From positions 1 to 64,000 of IMG/VR virus record IMGVR_UViG_3300004369_000011: a stretch of DNA of 64,000 nt. One strand, 5' to 3'. The notes beneath the pieces were generated by a model. It searched no databases. It had not been told where the DNA came from and saw nothing but the letters and a program-made list of their open reading frames with translations. Position numbers and translations under genes: made by a program. The stretch is from a virus. Shown here in pieces: positions 1 through 8,262 of the stretch; the first letter of the stretch is position 1, and each line of letters opens with the position of its first letter.

Positions 1-2
1 AA

Positions 3-95
3 AATGGGCTTGAAGACCTACAGAAGTGCCAGTGGTATTTGAATAAACTACTGGAAAAGCTTATTTCAGCTAAACTAGAAAAAACTTTTTTCTAA
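3..95 (+). CDS. C-terminal end of a DUF3310-like protein (partial)
   Basis: An open frame enters from the left edge and stops with TAA at 93-95. The visible residues include EDLQKCQWYLNKLLEKL, close to the EDLKKAxWYLxxLI ending of DUF3310 phage proteins, a small family often near nucleotide-metabolism genes. Only about 30 residues are visible, so the start and the rest of the domain lie outside the window. Its stop overlaps the next start as TAATG, which suggests translational coupling. The family call rests on this short signature. Confidence 0.5.
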   Translation, partial: NGLEDLQKCQWYLNKLLEKLISAKLEKTFF

Positions 96-379
96 TGGAT
101 ATTCGCGCTTTTGGTTCTTATTACGGCCAGACGGCTCAGCTTCCTTACGCCAGTGGATTTGGGTACGTGCCTAGCGCAGGTCTTAAACGATTTCCAGCCT
201 GCCGCGCTATTTTTATCGAAAGCACGTCTAATAACTCTAAAGGTTATCTAACAGTTGAGATGGCGGATGCTCCCGGTCAGCACGTTACAGTTTTTAACCT
301 AGAAGGAAATCAGTTACTTCCGATTTCTTGTACGGCAGTGTTAAGCGGAACTGCTTCAGGTGTTTTTGTTCTTTACTAG
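95..379 (+). CDS. Hypothetical protein, 94 aa, possibly a small virion protein
   Basis: No family recognised. The ATG overlaps the upstream stop (TAATG), so it is probably cotranslated with the preceding gene. The protein has no obvious membrane segment and looks beta-rich (stretches such as GYLTVEMADAPGQHVTVFNLEG), ending in GTASGVFVLY. That pattern suggests a small beta-sandwich such as a neck, decoration or fibre-associated protein. This is inferred only from composition and position ahead of the portal region. Confidence 0.6.
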   Translation: MDIRAFGSYYGQTAQLPYASGFGYVPSAGLKRFPACRAIFIESTSNNSKGYLTVEMADAPGQHVTVFNLEGNQLLPISCTAVLSGTASGVFVLY

Positions 380-381
380 AC

Positions 382-603
382 ATGGCGGAAGTTGCGAAAA
401 AACGAGATCCCGAAAAGTGGGCTCGTGCGAAAGCTAAGGCACGTAAGAAAATGGGCGGGCACAGTGCGCGGGCAATGCAACTTGCAGTGAAGTATTACAA
501 GGACGCTGGGGGAACTTACGAAGGAAAAAAATCTTCTACAAACCGACTCAAGCGTTGGGGTAAGGAAGATTGGCAGACGCGTGAAGAGTACGAAAAGAAA
601 TAA
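382..603 (+). CDS. DUF5872-like protein, N-terminal half
   Basis: A 73-residue very basic protein with the signature SARAMQLAVKYYKDAGGTY followed by GKKSSTNRLKRWGKEDWQT. This matches the first half of the single-chain bacterial and phage proteins I know as DUF5872. I chose the ATG at 382, directly after the upstream stop, over an earlier in-frame start at 328 that would overlap the previous gene. The matching second half of the family is encoded by the next gene, two bases downstream in another frame. Function is unknown; the charge suggests nucleic-acid binding. Confidence 0.75.
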   Translation: MAEVAKKRDPEKWARAKAKARKKMGGHSARAMQLAVKYYKDAGGTYEGKKSSTNRLKRWGKEDWQTREEYEKK

Positions 604-605
604 CC

Positions 606-824
606 ATGGCTGACGTAGCTCGTGAAAAAGGCCGCACCGAGAGATACCTACCTCGTTCTGCGTGGGCGTCATTGACCCCAGAACAACGTCGTGCAACAGA
701 CGAAAAGAAAAAACGTGCTACAGCGGGTAACAAACCCGTAAATACACAAGTTTCTAATACAGAAGTGGCTAAGAGAGCACGACGTAAAGCGTCGCAACAC
801 ATTAAAAATCGTTCTTCTACTTAA
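606..824 (+). CDS. DUF5872-like protein, C-terminal half
   Basis: A 72-residue basic protein containing RYLPRSAWASLTPEQRRATD, then KKKRATAG and a tail of Asn, Thr and basic residues. This corresponds to the second half of DUF5872-type proteins (RYLPxxAWxxLSxxExxxT). It starts two bases after the stop of the gene carrying the first half, in a different reading frame, so the two look like a split or naturally two-subunit version of one family. Function unknown. Confidence 0.7.
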   Translation: MADVAREKGRTERYLPRSAWASLTPEQRRATDEKKKRATAGNKPVNTQVSNTEVAKRARRKASQHIKNRSST

Positions 825-894
825 TTTTCGGTGTTTCGTGTCTTTTTAGAAAGTACGATGAACGAAGTAGAATACCTTTAATCTCACAGGCGCA

Positions 895-1188
895 ATGAAC
901 CCCTACCTTAACGCTGCCCGTGACTTCTCCCTAGCGTTTAGGGCGCAAGTTCAAGCTTCTGATGCCCAGTCGCAGGCCACGGAGATGGCCGAACAGGATC
1001 AAGGATATGACGCGGACACTAGATCTTCCTTGCCTTATGGTGCTCCTCAGCCTCAGCAGGCGGGAGGTGTTGATGAGAGCTTAAATGGATTTGATGCAGA
1101 TGAGGATATGCGAGTAGATTACATGAAAAACGAAATGCTGCAAAAGGCTCAACAAAAAGCAGCTCAACGTGGTGTGCAACCCGTTTAG
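895..1188 (+). CDS. Hypothetical protein, 97 aa
   Basis: No family recognised. It is acidic and rich in Gln, Ala and Asp, with a probably disordered middle and a helical C-terminus (KNEMLQKAQQKAAQRG). A TAGAAT hexamer lies 22 bases ahead of the ATG. The small, disordered, Q/A-rich style resembles minor virion or assembly proteins, but nothing in the sequence proves this. Confidence 0.6.
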   Translation: MNPYLNAARDFSLAFRAQVQASDAQSQATEMAEQDQGYDADTRSSLPYGAPQPQQAGGVDESLNGFDADEDMRVDYMKNEMLQKAQQKAAQRGVQPV

Positions 1189-1219
1189 AGTTAGTATGGT
1201 GACAGCTTGATTCACCGCA

Positions 1220-2035
1220 GTGCTTTTAGACTGTTTTCCCTATTTCAACGAGAAAGAAATTTTAGAGCTGCGGATCGCCACGCTTTACGATCACGTAGAT
1301 GGTTTTTTAATTACTGACGCAAACCGGACGCATCGAGGAGAGGAGAAACCTTTTACAGCTTTAGATACACTTAAAGAACTTGGAATTAGTGACGAGAAAA
1401 TTCAAGTTCTTCACGTAGAGCTGCCCTCTTACGAAGAAGCTCCAGACCCGTGGATTCGAGAGCGCGGGCAACGAGACGCGTTAGGGGTTGGACTTCATAT
1501 GCTGCCTGACGATATCGTTTTTATCAGTTCTGACTGCGACGAAATAGTTAATCCAGCAAAACTTTCAGAGCTAATTGATTTAGTTGCAGAGCACAGCAAT
1601 TCTGTAATTAAATTAAGTATGTCCATGCACTACGGACGAGCTGATCGTCAACTCATAACGCCAGAAGGGCAATTACACAATTGGAGAAACGCAGTTGTTT
1701 CCACCGTGGGACACTTAAAAGAATTTGGAACGCTTTCCAGTATGAGAGCTAGCCAGGACAATATCTACTTTGGGGATCTAGACGCCGGGTGGCACTTTAG
1801 TTGGATGGGGGACGCAAATAGGAGACTTAAAAAACTTAAATCTTATGCACACTGGGAGACAGATCGACCTGATGTAGCAAAAACCTGCGAAAGATTTAAT
1901 GCTGACCTTGGATCTGCTGATATGTTGGGCCGCGAAGACCATTTAATTACGGATTATCCTACCGATGCTCTTCCTACAGCCCTGTGGAAGTTAGACCGCG
2001 TTAAATCTTTTTTGCTTCCTGAAGATGTTAATTGA
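1220..2035 (+). CDS. Glycosyltransferase, GT17-like (first of a tandem pair)
   Basis: A 271-residue protein starting at GTG. The N-terminus DCFPYFNEKEILELRI, the acidic SDCDE motif at residues 104-108 and the WHFSWMG stretch near residue 190 match the glycosyltransferase family 17 pattern (PF04724; eukaryotic members transfer beta-1,4-GlcNAc to mannose). The SDCDE cluster is the likely nucleotide-sugar/metal site. It overlaps by 11 bases a paralogue with the same motifs at the same positions. In a phage it could glycosylate virion proteins or alter host surface sugars; substrate and target cannot be read from sequence. Confidence 0.85.
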   Translation: MLLDCFPYFNEKEILELRIATLYDHVDGFLITDANRTHRGEEKPFTALDTLKELGISDEKIQVLHVELPSYEEAPDPWIRERGQRDALGVGLHMLPDDIVFISSDCDEIVNPAKLSELIDLVAEHSNSVIKLSMSMHYGRADRQLITPEGQLHNWRNAVVSTVGHLKEFGTLSSMRASQDNIYFGDLDAGWHFSWMGDANRRLKKLKSYAHWETDRPDVAKTCERFNADLGSADMLGREDHLITDYPTDALPTALWKLDRVKSFLLPEDVN

Positions 2036-2837
2036 TTGCTTTCCCTATTTTAATGAAAAGGAGTTACTAGAGCTTCGCATTAACGTGCTTAAAGACTATG
2101 TAGATGGTTTTATTATCGTTGATGCTGATAGAACTCACCGGGGAGAGCCAAAAGAGTTCACTTGCCAATCAACGATTAATCAACTTGGGTTGCCCAAAGA
2201 TCTAATAGAGGTCTTGCACGTAACTCTCCCTTCCGCAGAAGAAGTAGCAGATCCTTGGTTTCGAGAGAGAAGTCAGCGAGATGCTTTAACTGTCGCCCTT
2301 AATTTATTTTCTGAAGACACAGTTTTTATCTGTTCGGACTGCGATGAAATTCCTAACCCTAAAAAGCTCTTAGAAGCACAGGATTATTTAAAGAAACATA
2401 GTGATCGAATACTAGGTCTAAACATGTCTATGCACTACGGACGAGCTGATATGCAGCTCTGTTCTCCTACGGGGGAAATATTCAAATGGCCTTGTGCTAC
2501 CGTTTGCACAGTAAAAACACTTAAAAAATATGGTTCTGTTACTGGTATACGTTCTCAACCAAATCGAAAATTTTTAAACGGTTTGGACGGAGGGTGGCAT
2601 TTCAGCTGGATGGGGGATGTAGGTGCCCGTAAACTCAAGTTGAGATCAATTGCAGAATACTACTTATGGGATACAGAGGAAGTACGTAAGCGCTGTGCGG
2701 AGTTTGTACCCGTAGAGGGAACTGTGGACATGCTCGGACGTCAAGATCATGTTTTAACTTCTTTTCCCCTTGAGAATTTGCCTCCCGAAACGGTTAAAAT
2801 AGAACGAGTACGCCAGTTCCTTTTACCTGATGGCTAA
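2025..2837 (+). CDS. Glycosyltransferase, GT17-like (second of a tandem pair)
   Basis: A 270-residue paralogue of the preceding gene, also opening with DCFPYFNEK and carrying SDCDE at residues 104-108 and WHFSWMGD near residue 196. By eye roughly half of positions are identical to the first copy, so the pair arose by an older tandem duplication. The ATG at 2025 overlaps the end of copy one, indicating coupled translation. Same family reasoning as the first copy: a probable retaining or inverting nucleotide-sugar transferase of unknown acceptor. Confidence 0.85.
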   Translation: MLIDCFPYFNEKELLELRINVLKDYVDGFIIVDADRTHRGEPKEFTCQSTINQLGLPKDLIEVLHVTLPSAEEVADPWFRERSQRDALTVALNLFSEDTVFICSDCDEIPNPKKLLEAQDYLKKHSDRILGLNMSMHYGRADMQLCSPTGEIFKWPCATVCTVKTLKKYGSVTGIRSQPNRKFLNGLDGGWHFSWMGDVGARKLKLRSIAEYYLWDTEEVRKRCAEFVPVEGTVDMLGRQDHVLTSFPLENLPPETVKIERVRQFLLPDG

Positions 2838-2985
2838 CAAAATGCCTCCCGAGCTTCTTGAGAAATTTCAAAAGGGGCGTAAAGAAGATTCTTCTTCTGA
2901 TGGCGACAAAACCAAAATGGACGCACGTAAGCGTGCTCGCGCCAAAGCCCGCAAAGCGAAAGCTGCCCGTGGCAACCAAGGTTAA
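2830..2985 (+). CDS. Small basic protein, 51 aa
   Basis: The ATG at 2830 overlaps the last codons of the glycosyltransferase gene. The protein begins MANKMPPELLEKFQ and ends in a strongly basic helix of Arg, Lys and Ala (RKRARAKARKAKAARG). It sits immediately before the portal gene. Small basic proteins of this type are common in cyanophage head operons. It may bind DNA or act in head assembly, but no family was recognised. Confidence 0.65.
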   Translation: MANKMPPELLEKFQKGRKEDSSSDGDKTKMDARKRARAKARKAKAARGNQG

Positions 2986-3003
2986 TAACCCTCTGTGAAT
3001 TGA

Positions 3004-5229
3004 ATGCCTAGTTCACTCGACATCCGCAATCGCTTCACTGAAATCCTAGAGGCGTCTCGCACTCAGGATCGTTCGAAGCAAGCTGCAACAATGGTGGTGT
3101 TAAGCCATCTGCAGCAGATGACCCTTCTTATGATCAAGAAGGGTCTGACTTTTTTCTGCGACCAAGACACTTACAAAAGCCGAACTAGGTTTTTAACGGA
3201 TGTCATTGCTCTTAATAAGCTAGACATTCGTTTTCCTGCAATTATTCGAAATTTTTTAATCGATGGTTGCGGACTGTTTTATTTTCGACCTGATCCCAAA
3301 CTTAAGTATCAAATTTATTTCTTTAACAAGGACCAGTATCGGGTTTATCACGATATCAATGGCGAAGTTGAAGAAGTCATTATTATTTATAGCTATAAAG
3401 TTAAAAATAAAAATCTAGGGCTTCCTAGTAACGCTTACGGGCAGAACAAGCGTTATGTACGCTTAGCCATTACGGCAGAAGAAATAAGTGAAGTTGAAGC
3501 TGACAGTGAGCTTAGTTTTGAATTAGAGCCAGGAGCAATTTTAGCGCCTCAAAAAACACGACCTAACACACTTGGGTTTGTGCCTGCTGTTGAGGTACTG
3601 AATAAGCCGAGTGCTAGTGGAACAGAAGGAGAAGGAGAGTTCGACCCTTTTATGGAGCAGATCGTCATGCACGATATGCTTCTACAGAATATGTCTAAGA
3701 ACATCGAGTTCTTTGGTAACCCGACACTTATTAGTTCTCGTCCTAGGAGTGATCTTGTCGAAGCCTCTGACGCTCAGAGTTCTTTTCGACCAACTATCTC
3801 CAGTCAAAGTGGTTTTGGGGGTAGAGACTCACCTTCAACTCGGGTTAGTGAGCCTTTTGGGGCTTCGATGGGCGGTGGTCTCCGCGTTCCTCGAATCATT
3901 GCGAACGTTGAGCCTTCTGATCGAGTTGGCTACATGACGCCAGACCCCATTAGTGGGGACATGAATCGGTACGCTCTAATTGTTCGAGAGGAAATCCGAA
4001 CGGCTCTTGGCGGCGTTGATGAAATTTCAATCTCAGCTGGGGCCACGGCAACTGAGATTAAAGGCTTAATGGGTCGTGCTCAAGCCACGGCTCTTCGTAA
4101 GAACAAAAGTTTCTTGACTTATGGATTCTGTCGTCTACTGGAGATGATGGTCTACCACCAGGAAATAATTTTCCGGGAGTCTTTCATCGCTGCTGCAGGA
4201 CTGAAGGAACCTACTCCCCCTAAGGAGCAAACTGAAGAAAGTCTGGAGAAGTATCAGAGGTTGCTTGCTCGTTTTAACGACAAAGTAAACGAAACGATGC
4301 GTTCTTCGCTTACTGAAAATAAAGTACCCCGTGGGGTTATTGGGCTACCTGAAGACGGAGACCGTTCTGTTACATATCGTTTTCAGGGTGACGTTTATGA
4401 AGATACCGCCTATGATGTTAATCAGAAGTCCATCGTTGTACGAAATCTTCAGGAGTTGGGTGTCGATAGTATCGAAGCCCTCAAGTTTCTTTTCCCTGAA
4501 AAGAACGATTCCGAACGGGCTGAAATGCTGAAAGGCTTTCCATTCCGTATGGTCCAGCAAACTCAAGCAGCAATGCAACAGTTTCTGGTATTATTAACTC
4601 AGATGTTGCAGTCTCCGCACCCTCTTGCGCCTGATCAGCCTCTTGCGGCTGACCCTAGACTGAATATCACTCCGCTCCTTTACAGGACCTTCGACCACCT
4701 CGCGGAAGAATTAACTTACTCGGGTAGCTATGAGCCAGCAGATCCAAGCTTCGATCCCGAGCCCGGTCTCCCCGGCGGTAGCCCCGGCGGTACCTTCAGA
4801 CCAGGGCTCAACCGTTTACCCCCAGTGGGTGGCGCAAACCTCTACCCCGGCGGTAGCTTCGGTAACTACAGCCCAACCGCCGTCGCAGGTACAACAGGGT
4901 TCGGCCCCTTCTATCAATCACCAGTACAACCCGTCAACGTCTCCATACTCCCCAACGAACCCATGGGAGGCGGCAATGGGTTCGCTGGAGCGGGTGCTGC
5001 AGCAGATTCCTTCTCAGTACCCCAGCCAGGCTCAACCGTCTCTTTACCAGACGGCGCAGCCGGATATTCCAGCCGCCAATCAGCCTTCACAGGTCCAGCC
5101 TTGGGCCTACCAAGCACCCCAGGCAGCCCCGACCTACGCTACCAACGTCTCACCGACCCAGACTTCCTCTCCGGTTTCTACGGACAACAGCAGCCACGCT
5201 CTAACCGGAGTAAGCGCAGAGGTCGTTAG
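3004..5229 (+). CDS. Portal protein
   Basis: A 741-residue protein directly upstream of scaffold and capsid genes, the usual position for a portal, and of the right size for the large portals of short-tailed phages. The portal is the dodecameric DNA entry channel at one capsid vertex. Residues 1-560 look like a normal mixed fold, including ISAGATATEIKGLMGRAQAT, a conserved-looking portal-type segment. The last ~165 residues are Gly/Pro-rich, low complexity and end in a basic SNRSKRRGR. That tail is encoded in the same DNA as the first half of the scaffold gene, in another frame. No terminase gene is visible upstream. Confidence 0.82.
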   Translation: MPSSLDIRNRFTEILEASRTQDRSKQAATMVVLSHLQQMTLLMIKKGLTFFCDQDTYKSRTRFLTDVIALNKLDIRFPAIIRNFLIDGCGLFYFRPDPKLKYQIYFFNKDQYRVYHDINGEVEEVIIIYSYKVKNKNLGLPSNAYGQNKRYVRLAITAEEISEVEADSELSFELEPGAILAPQKTRPNTLGFVPAVEVLNKPSASGTEGEGEFDPFMEQIVMHDMLLQNMSKNIEFFGNPTLISSRPRSDLVEASDAQSSFRPTISSQSGFGGRDSPSTRVSEPFGASMGGGLRVPRIIANVEPSDRVGYMTPDPISGDMNRYALIVREEIRTALGGVDEISISAGATATEIKGLMGRAQATALRKNKSFLTYGFCRLLEMMVYHQEIIFRESFIAAAGLKEPTPPKEQTEESLEKYQRLLARFNDKVNETMRSSLTENKVPRGVIGLPEDGDRSVTYRFQGDVYEDTAYDVNQKSIVVRNLQELGVDSIEALKFLFPEKNDSERAEMLKGFPFRMVQQTQAAMQQFLVLLTQMLQSPHPLAPDQPLAADPRLNITPLLYRTFDHLAEELTYSGSYEPADPSFDPEPGLPGGSPGGTFRPGLNRLPPVGGANLYPGGSFGNYSPTAVAGTTGFGPFYQSPVQPVNVSILPNEPMGGGNGFAGAGAAADSFSVPQPGSTVSLPDGAAGYSSRQSAFTGPALGLPSTPGSPDLRYQRLTDPDFLSGFYGQQQPRSNRSKRRGR

Positions 5230-5656
5230 GCATTTTGGTATTGAGGCCCCCGGCATCCTCAATCAGTACTCCTGTGCTCTGGAGGACATGCTGATCTCCC
5301 AGGCTCATCGTATGGATGGCCTGAACGCTCGGTCTTCTGCCATGGAGACTATTTTGACTGACCCTGATCACCTAGCCAATTACACCGACCGTTTCTTCAC
5401 GGAGGTCTACCCCGTGGATATCGACGGTACTCAGGCTATGGAAGCAAGGCAGCCTGTTCAGCAGTATCAGCCCAGCTATGACATGCCCGCACCTCCGGCT
5501 AACGTCGGCGGTTCTTCCCAGGGCGGTAACACTCAGCACGCTTGGCAGGCGTTCTCTGAAGTGATGAACCGTTCTCCTGAGAACGCATGGCGCTACCTGA
5601 GCCAGATGCCCTCTGACGCATTGCGCAGCAAACTTCTGTTTATGGAAGGCGCTTGA
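4730..5656 (+). CDS. Capsid scaffold-like protein
   Basis: A 308-residue protein with a Pro/Gln/Ser-rich, probably disordered N-terminal half and a helical C-terminal half (SPENAWRYLSQMPSDALRS near the end). It lies between portal and major capsid, where short-tailed phages encode their scaffold. Scaffolds guide procapsid assembly and then leave the head. The first 500 bases overlap the portal gene out of frame. If that overlap is not translated in both frames, a later start is possible (ATG codons for Met84 or beyond). A strong intrinsic terminator follows at 5683-5706. Confidence 0.7.
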   Translation: MSQQIQASIPSPVSPAVAPAVPSDQGSTVYPQWVAQTSTPAVASVTTAQPPSQVQQGSAPSINHQYNPSTSPYSPTNPWEAAMGSLERVLQQIPSQYPSQAQPSLYQTAQPDIPAANQPSQVQPWAYQAPQAAPTYATNVSPTQTSSPVSTDNSSHALTGVSAEVVRHFGIEAPGILNQYSCALEDMLISQAHRMDGLNARSSAMETILTDPDHLANYTDRFFTEVYPVDIDGTQAMEARQPVQQYQPSYDMPAPPANVGGSSQGGNTQHAWQAFSEVMNRSPENAWRYLSQMPSDALRSKLLFMEGA

Positions 5657-5682
5657 TTTAAATCAGCGTACATATTAAAACG

Positions 5683-5706
5683 CCCCCTCTAGTAGGGGGT
5701 TTTTTG
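5683..5706 (+). terminator. Rho-independent terminator after the scaffold gene
   Basis: A perfect 6-bp stem CCCCCT/AGGGGG with loop CTAGT is followed by six T residues. It lies 26 bases after the scaffold stop and ends the portal-scaffold transcript on the plus strand. Confidence 0.9.
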
Positions 5707-5739
5707 TTTGCTAGACTTGAAAAAATAGCAACGTTACCG

Positions 5740-5871
5740 ATGCGTGCTTTAGGTGATGTAAGGCGTAAGGCTCCTTTAGAGCCCACAAAGGCGGAGACTC
5801 CTCAGCCTGTTCAAGAGACTCCCGTCGAGGAATCAGACGAATCCTTTGAAGAATCCGTCGAGATTCTCTGA
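5740..5871 (+). CDS. Possible small acidic protein, 43 aa
   Basis: An ATG-initiated frame starting MRALGDVRRKAPLEP and ending in an acidic tail (EESDESFEESVEIL). It overlaps the end of the minus-strand gene at 5811-6203 by about 60 bases, so one of the two may be shorter than drawn. The charge pattern (basic start, acidic end) looks biological, but there is no clear ribosome-binding site and no recognised family. Confidence 0.35.
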   Translation: MRALGDVRRKAPLEPTKAETPQPVQETPVEESDESFEESVEIL

Positions 5872-6203
5872 ATGTTCTCCAAAGTTACTTTTTCAAAGTG
5901 ACTTTCTATTTTCTTTTCGACAAACTTTTCGCCTGTCGTTAAGATGCGTACTCCGGCGTAACCACAGATAAATGAAACCGCAAGGGCTTCTTTTTCTGTC
6001 AGCTTAAATCGTTCTGCTACTGCCGGACTGACAAATTTGGCTAGTAGGTAACCCGCTACTAGAGCTTTGATTAGATAGGGCACCAGTTTTTTTATCCCGC
6101 GTGGGTGCATTATCGCGTCTGTTACGGATCCAGAAAAAGCCGCTAAGGCTATCTCAGGGTCGTTACAGACTACTGAGAGGATACGAGTTCCAAAGGAGGT
6201 CAT
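5811..6203 (-). CDS. Small membrane protein, possible holin
   Basis: A 130-residue protein with two likely membrane helices: about residues 40-60 (VPYLIKALVAGYLLAKFV) and 72-90 (EALAVSFICGYAGVRILT). A charged, Ser/Asp-rich cytoplasmic-type tail follows. Size and topology would fit a holin or other phage membrane protein. It stands alone on the minus strand between scaffold and capsid genes and is preceded by a plausible AGGGG ribosome-binding site. No lysin neighbours it, so the holin call is tentative. Confidence 0.6.
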   Translation of the reverse strand: MTSFGTRILSVVCNDPEIALAAFSGSVTDAIMHPRGIKKLVPYLIKALVAGYLLAKFVSPAVAERFKLTEKEALAVSFICGYAGVRILTTGEKFVEKKIESHFEKVTLENIQRISTDSSKDSSDSSTGVS

Positions 6204-6276
6204 ATCCCCTAATTTATCTACTTGTAGTTTAAAGGATGTTCGTTGCCTTTAGGATGGATGTAAAAGGAGGGTAAAA

Positions 6277-7053
6277 ATGACGTACGGCGTATTTACAAAC
6301 TGGCGTTATGACAAAAATCTTTATCACTCCATTCAATCAGGTCCTCAGCGTACTGGAGACAATTTAAATCTTAGAGATACTTACTTAGCTGTTTCTAGTG
6401 GTTATGTCATGCCTGGCGGAGGCCAGCAGACGTTTCAAGGGGTTAATGACGAAGGTGCAGATTTTGGAGTTATTCGTCTAGGTCCTCCTAATTTAAGTGG
6501 GTATCTAACTACAGACTGGCGTCAAGTTCCTCCTGCTGTATCTGGTTATTGGAATAATTACGAAAGTACAAATCCCACGGCGTCTGGCCTTCTTACTTCC
6601 TACCAAGGTTATCGTCGGCAAGGTCTTTACCACGTTGCTAATGCAACGGTACAAACGGCCTTTGGTCCGGAACCCGGTTTAAAAGATATCGGACCCTATA
6701 CCTGGTTCGGCGCCGCTGTTCCAGATAATCAAAACTACGATCCTTTTCAAACGCCCAGCTCGAACACAGCTGAGCAAGGAAGTACGGGAGGTCCTAATTC
6801 CTACCCACGGGCTCGTTTTCCGACATTGACTAATCCGACAAACGATGCGTCCGGGTCACGCGCACCTTGGGAGTACCACCAGCCCGTCTATTGCCAGACT
6901 TTTTCTGAAGCTGTTCGATCTGATCAACCTGGCCAGATGAGCACTGTTATCCGTAGTATGTACCGGGGTCGGTCAAGTAGGTACGTACCAAATTATGGTG
7001 CGGTGTATGGTGTGCTGGGTGAAGGTGTCCGAGGGATGATTCGTCGCATTTAA
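6277..7053 (+). CDS. Probable virion structural protein, 258 aa
   Basis: No family recognised. It has a strong ribosome-binding site (AAGGAGGG, 6-8 bases before ATG), which suggests high expression, and lies just ahead of the major capsid gene. The sequence is rich in Gly, Pro, Tyr and Asn, lacks membrane segments and ends in a basic GVRGMIRRI. A head-associated or connector protein is the simplest reading. Confidence 0.7.
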   Translation: MTYGVFTNWRYDKNLYHSIQSGPQRTGDNLNLRDTYLAVSSGYVMPGGGQQTFQGVNDEGADFGVIRLGPPNLSGYLTTDWRQVPPAVSGYWNNYESTNPTASGLLTSYQGYRRQGLYHVANATVQTAFGPEPGLKDIGPYTWFGAAVPDNQNYDPFQTPSSNTAEQGSTGGPNSYPRARFPTLTNPTNDASGSRAPWEYHQPVYCQTFSEAVRSDQPGQMSTVIRSMYRGRSSRYVPNYGAVYGVLGEGVRGMIRRI

Positions 7054-7132
7054 CGCTATAAATGCGACACACGTAGGTTTCTATACCGTATGAGCGATTA
7101 CAATTTACTTGTAGTTTCTACGGAACTTATCG

Positions 7133-8248
7133 ATGTTTATCGATAATGATTTTCCGAAGATTCTGGGCGCGGAACTTTACCGTCCGCATCCTGCATACAT
7201 CGTAGAGATGGCTGCAGAACCCGTGGTTGTTCACGATTTTTCGAAACAACCCGGTCAGACGGTACAACTCGACCGCTACCGTTTCTTCGGTAACCCTGGT
7301 TCAAAAGAGTCTCGGGAGCGTACGGCAGAGCAGACCATCGGTACTGCTAACAGCCGTAACATCGTTAAGGACAAAGTGCAGGTTACTCTTCGTGAGTACA
7401 CCGGTCCTGCTGACCCTAGCGATCCTACCCAACCCAGCACTTTCAAGATTGCTCGGGAAACTCTGATTACTGCCCAGCGTTTGCTGCTGGACACCGGTAA
7501 TCTGACAACCTTCCACCAATCGATCGGTAGCCTCACCCTTCTTGACGATTATCGTCGTTGGCGTGATCGGGTGTTCATCAACGAACTCCTTAAGGCTGTT
7601 TCCAAAGGTCAGTCCACGGATACCCAAGGCGGTTACTACTTCCCTGGTAACCTCGCCACTGGCGCTCTGACCTACACCAACGCCGAACAAGCTAAGTTCG
7701 ACGTTAAGGATGACCTCCTCCGCGTGGTCAAATCTCTGCGTAAGCGCAACACTCCGACCTACCAGGACGGTTTCTATCGCTGCGTTTGCGATCCTACTTT
7801 CCTGATGCACCTGCGTCAGAACAGCGACTTCCGTGAGGTGGCTCGTTACCCCGGTAACGGTCAGATCAACCCTCTCATGTCCGCGATGCAGCCTAACGCT
7901 GCACTGTACATGGGTCAGGGCTTCGGCCAAGCTACTTTTGTGGCTGGCGAACCGATCATGCCGACCGGTTTCGTGTTTGAGGGTGTGCGCTTCTTCGAGT
8001 CGACTAACATGCCGACTCAGACTCAGAGCGCTACTGTTGCCTCTGTCTCCACAGATTACAATGCCGCTATCGGCATGTTCTTTGGTCCTCAGGCTGTTGG
8101 AGTGGGCATCGGCGGCAACAATGCCCAAGTGCTCCTCAACAACAATGATGACTTCAGCCGTTTCATTATGATGATTTGGAGCCTGTACGCAGGTTTCGAA
8201 CTTCTGAACGCTGATTTCATCACAGTTGCCTACTCTTTCGACGCTTGA
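7133..8248 (+). CDS. Major capsid protein (N4-gp56-like, HK97 fold)
   Basis: A 371-residue protein in the capsid position after portal and scaffold. It opens with an N-arm (MFIDNDFPKILGAELYRPHP). Its order of elements, such as VQLDRYRFFGNPGSKE and a C-terminal ADFITVAYSFDA, fits the N4-gp56 major capsid family, which has the HK97 fold. Third codon positions are visibly C-rich compared with flanking genes, as expected for a very highly expressed gene. No strong ribosome-binding site is seen before the ATG. A long antisense frame across this gene is a compositional artefact. Confidence 0.85.
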   Translation: MFIDNDFPKILGAELYRPHPAYIVEMAAEPVVVHDFSKQPGQTVQLDRYRFFGNPGSKESRERTAEQTIGTANSRNIVKDKVQVTLREYTGPADPSDPTQPSTFKIARETLITAQRLLLDTGNLTTFHQSIGSLTLLDDYRRWRDRVFINELLKAVSKGQSTDTQGGYYFPGNLATGALTYTNAEQAKFDVKDDLLRVVKSLRKRNTPTYQDGFYRCVCDPTFLMHLRQNSDFREVARYPGNGQINPLMSAMQPNAALYMGQGFGQATFVAGEPIMPTGFVFEGVRFFESTNMPTQTQSATVASVSTDYNAAIGMFFGPQAVGVGIGGNNAQVLLNNNDDFSRFIMMIWSLYAGFELLNADFITVAYSFDA

Positions 8249-8262
8249 AGAGGTAACCAACA

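Noticed and set aside
4914-5117. Minus-strand 67-residue frame inside the portal/scaffold overlap
   Set aside because: Low-complexity GC-rich DNA keeps several frames open by chance; no start signal or domain.
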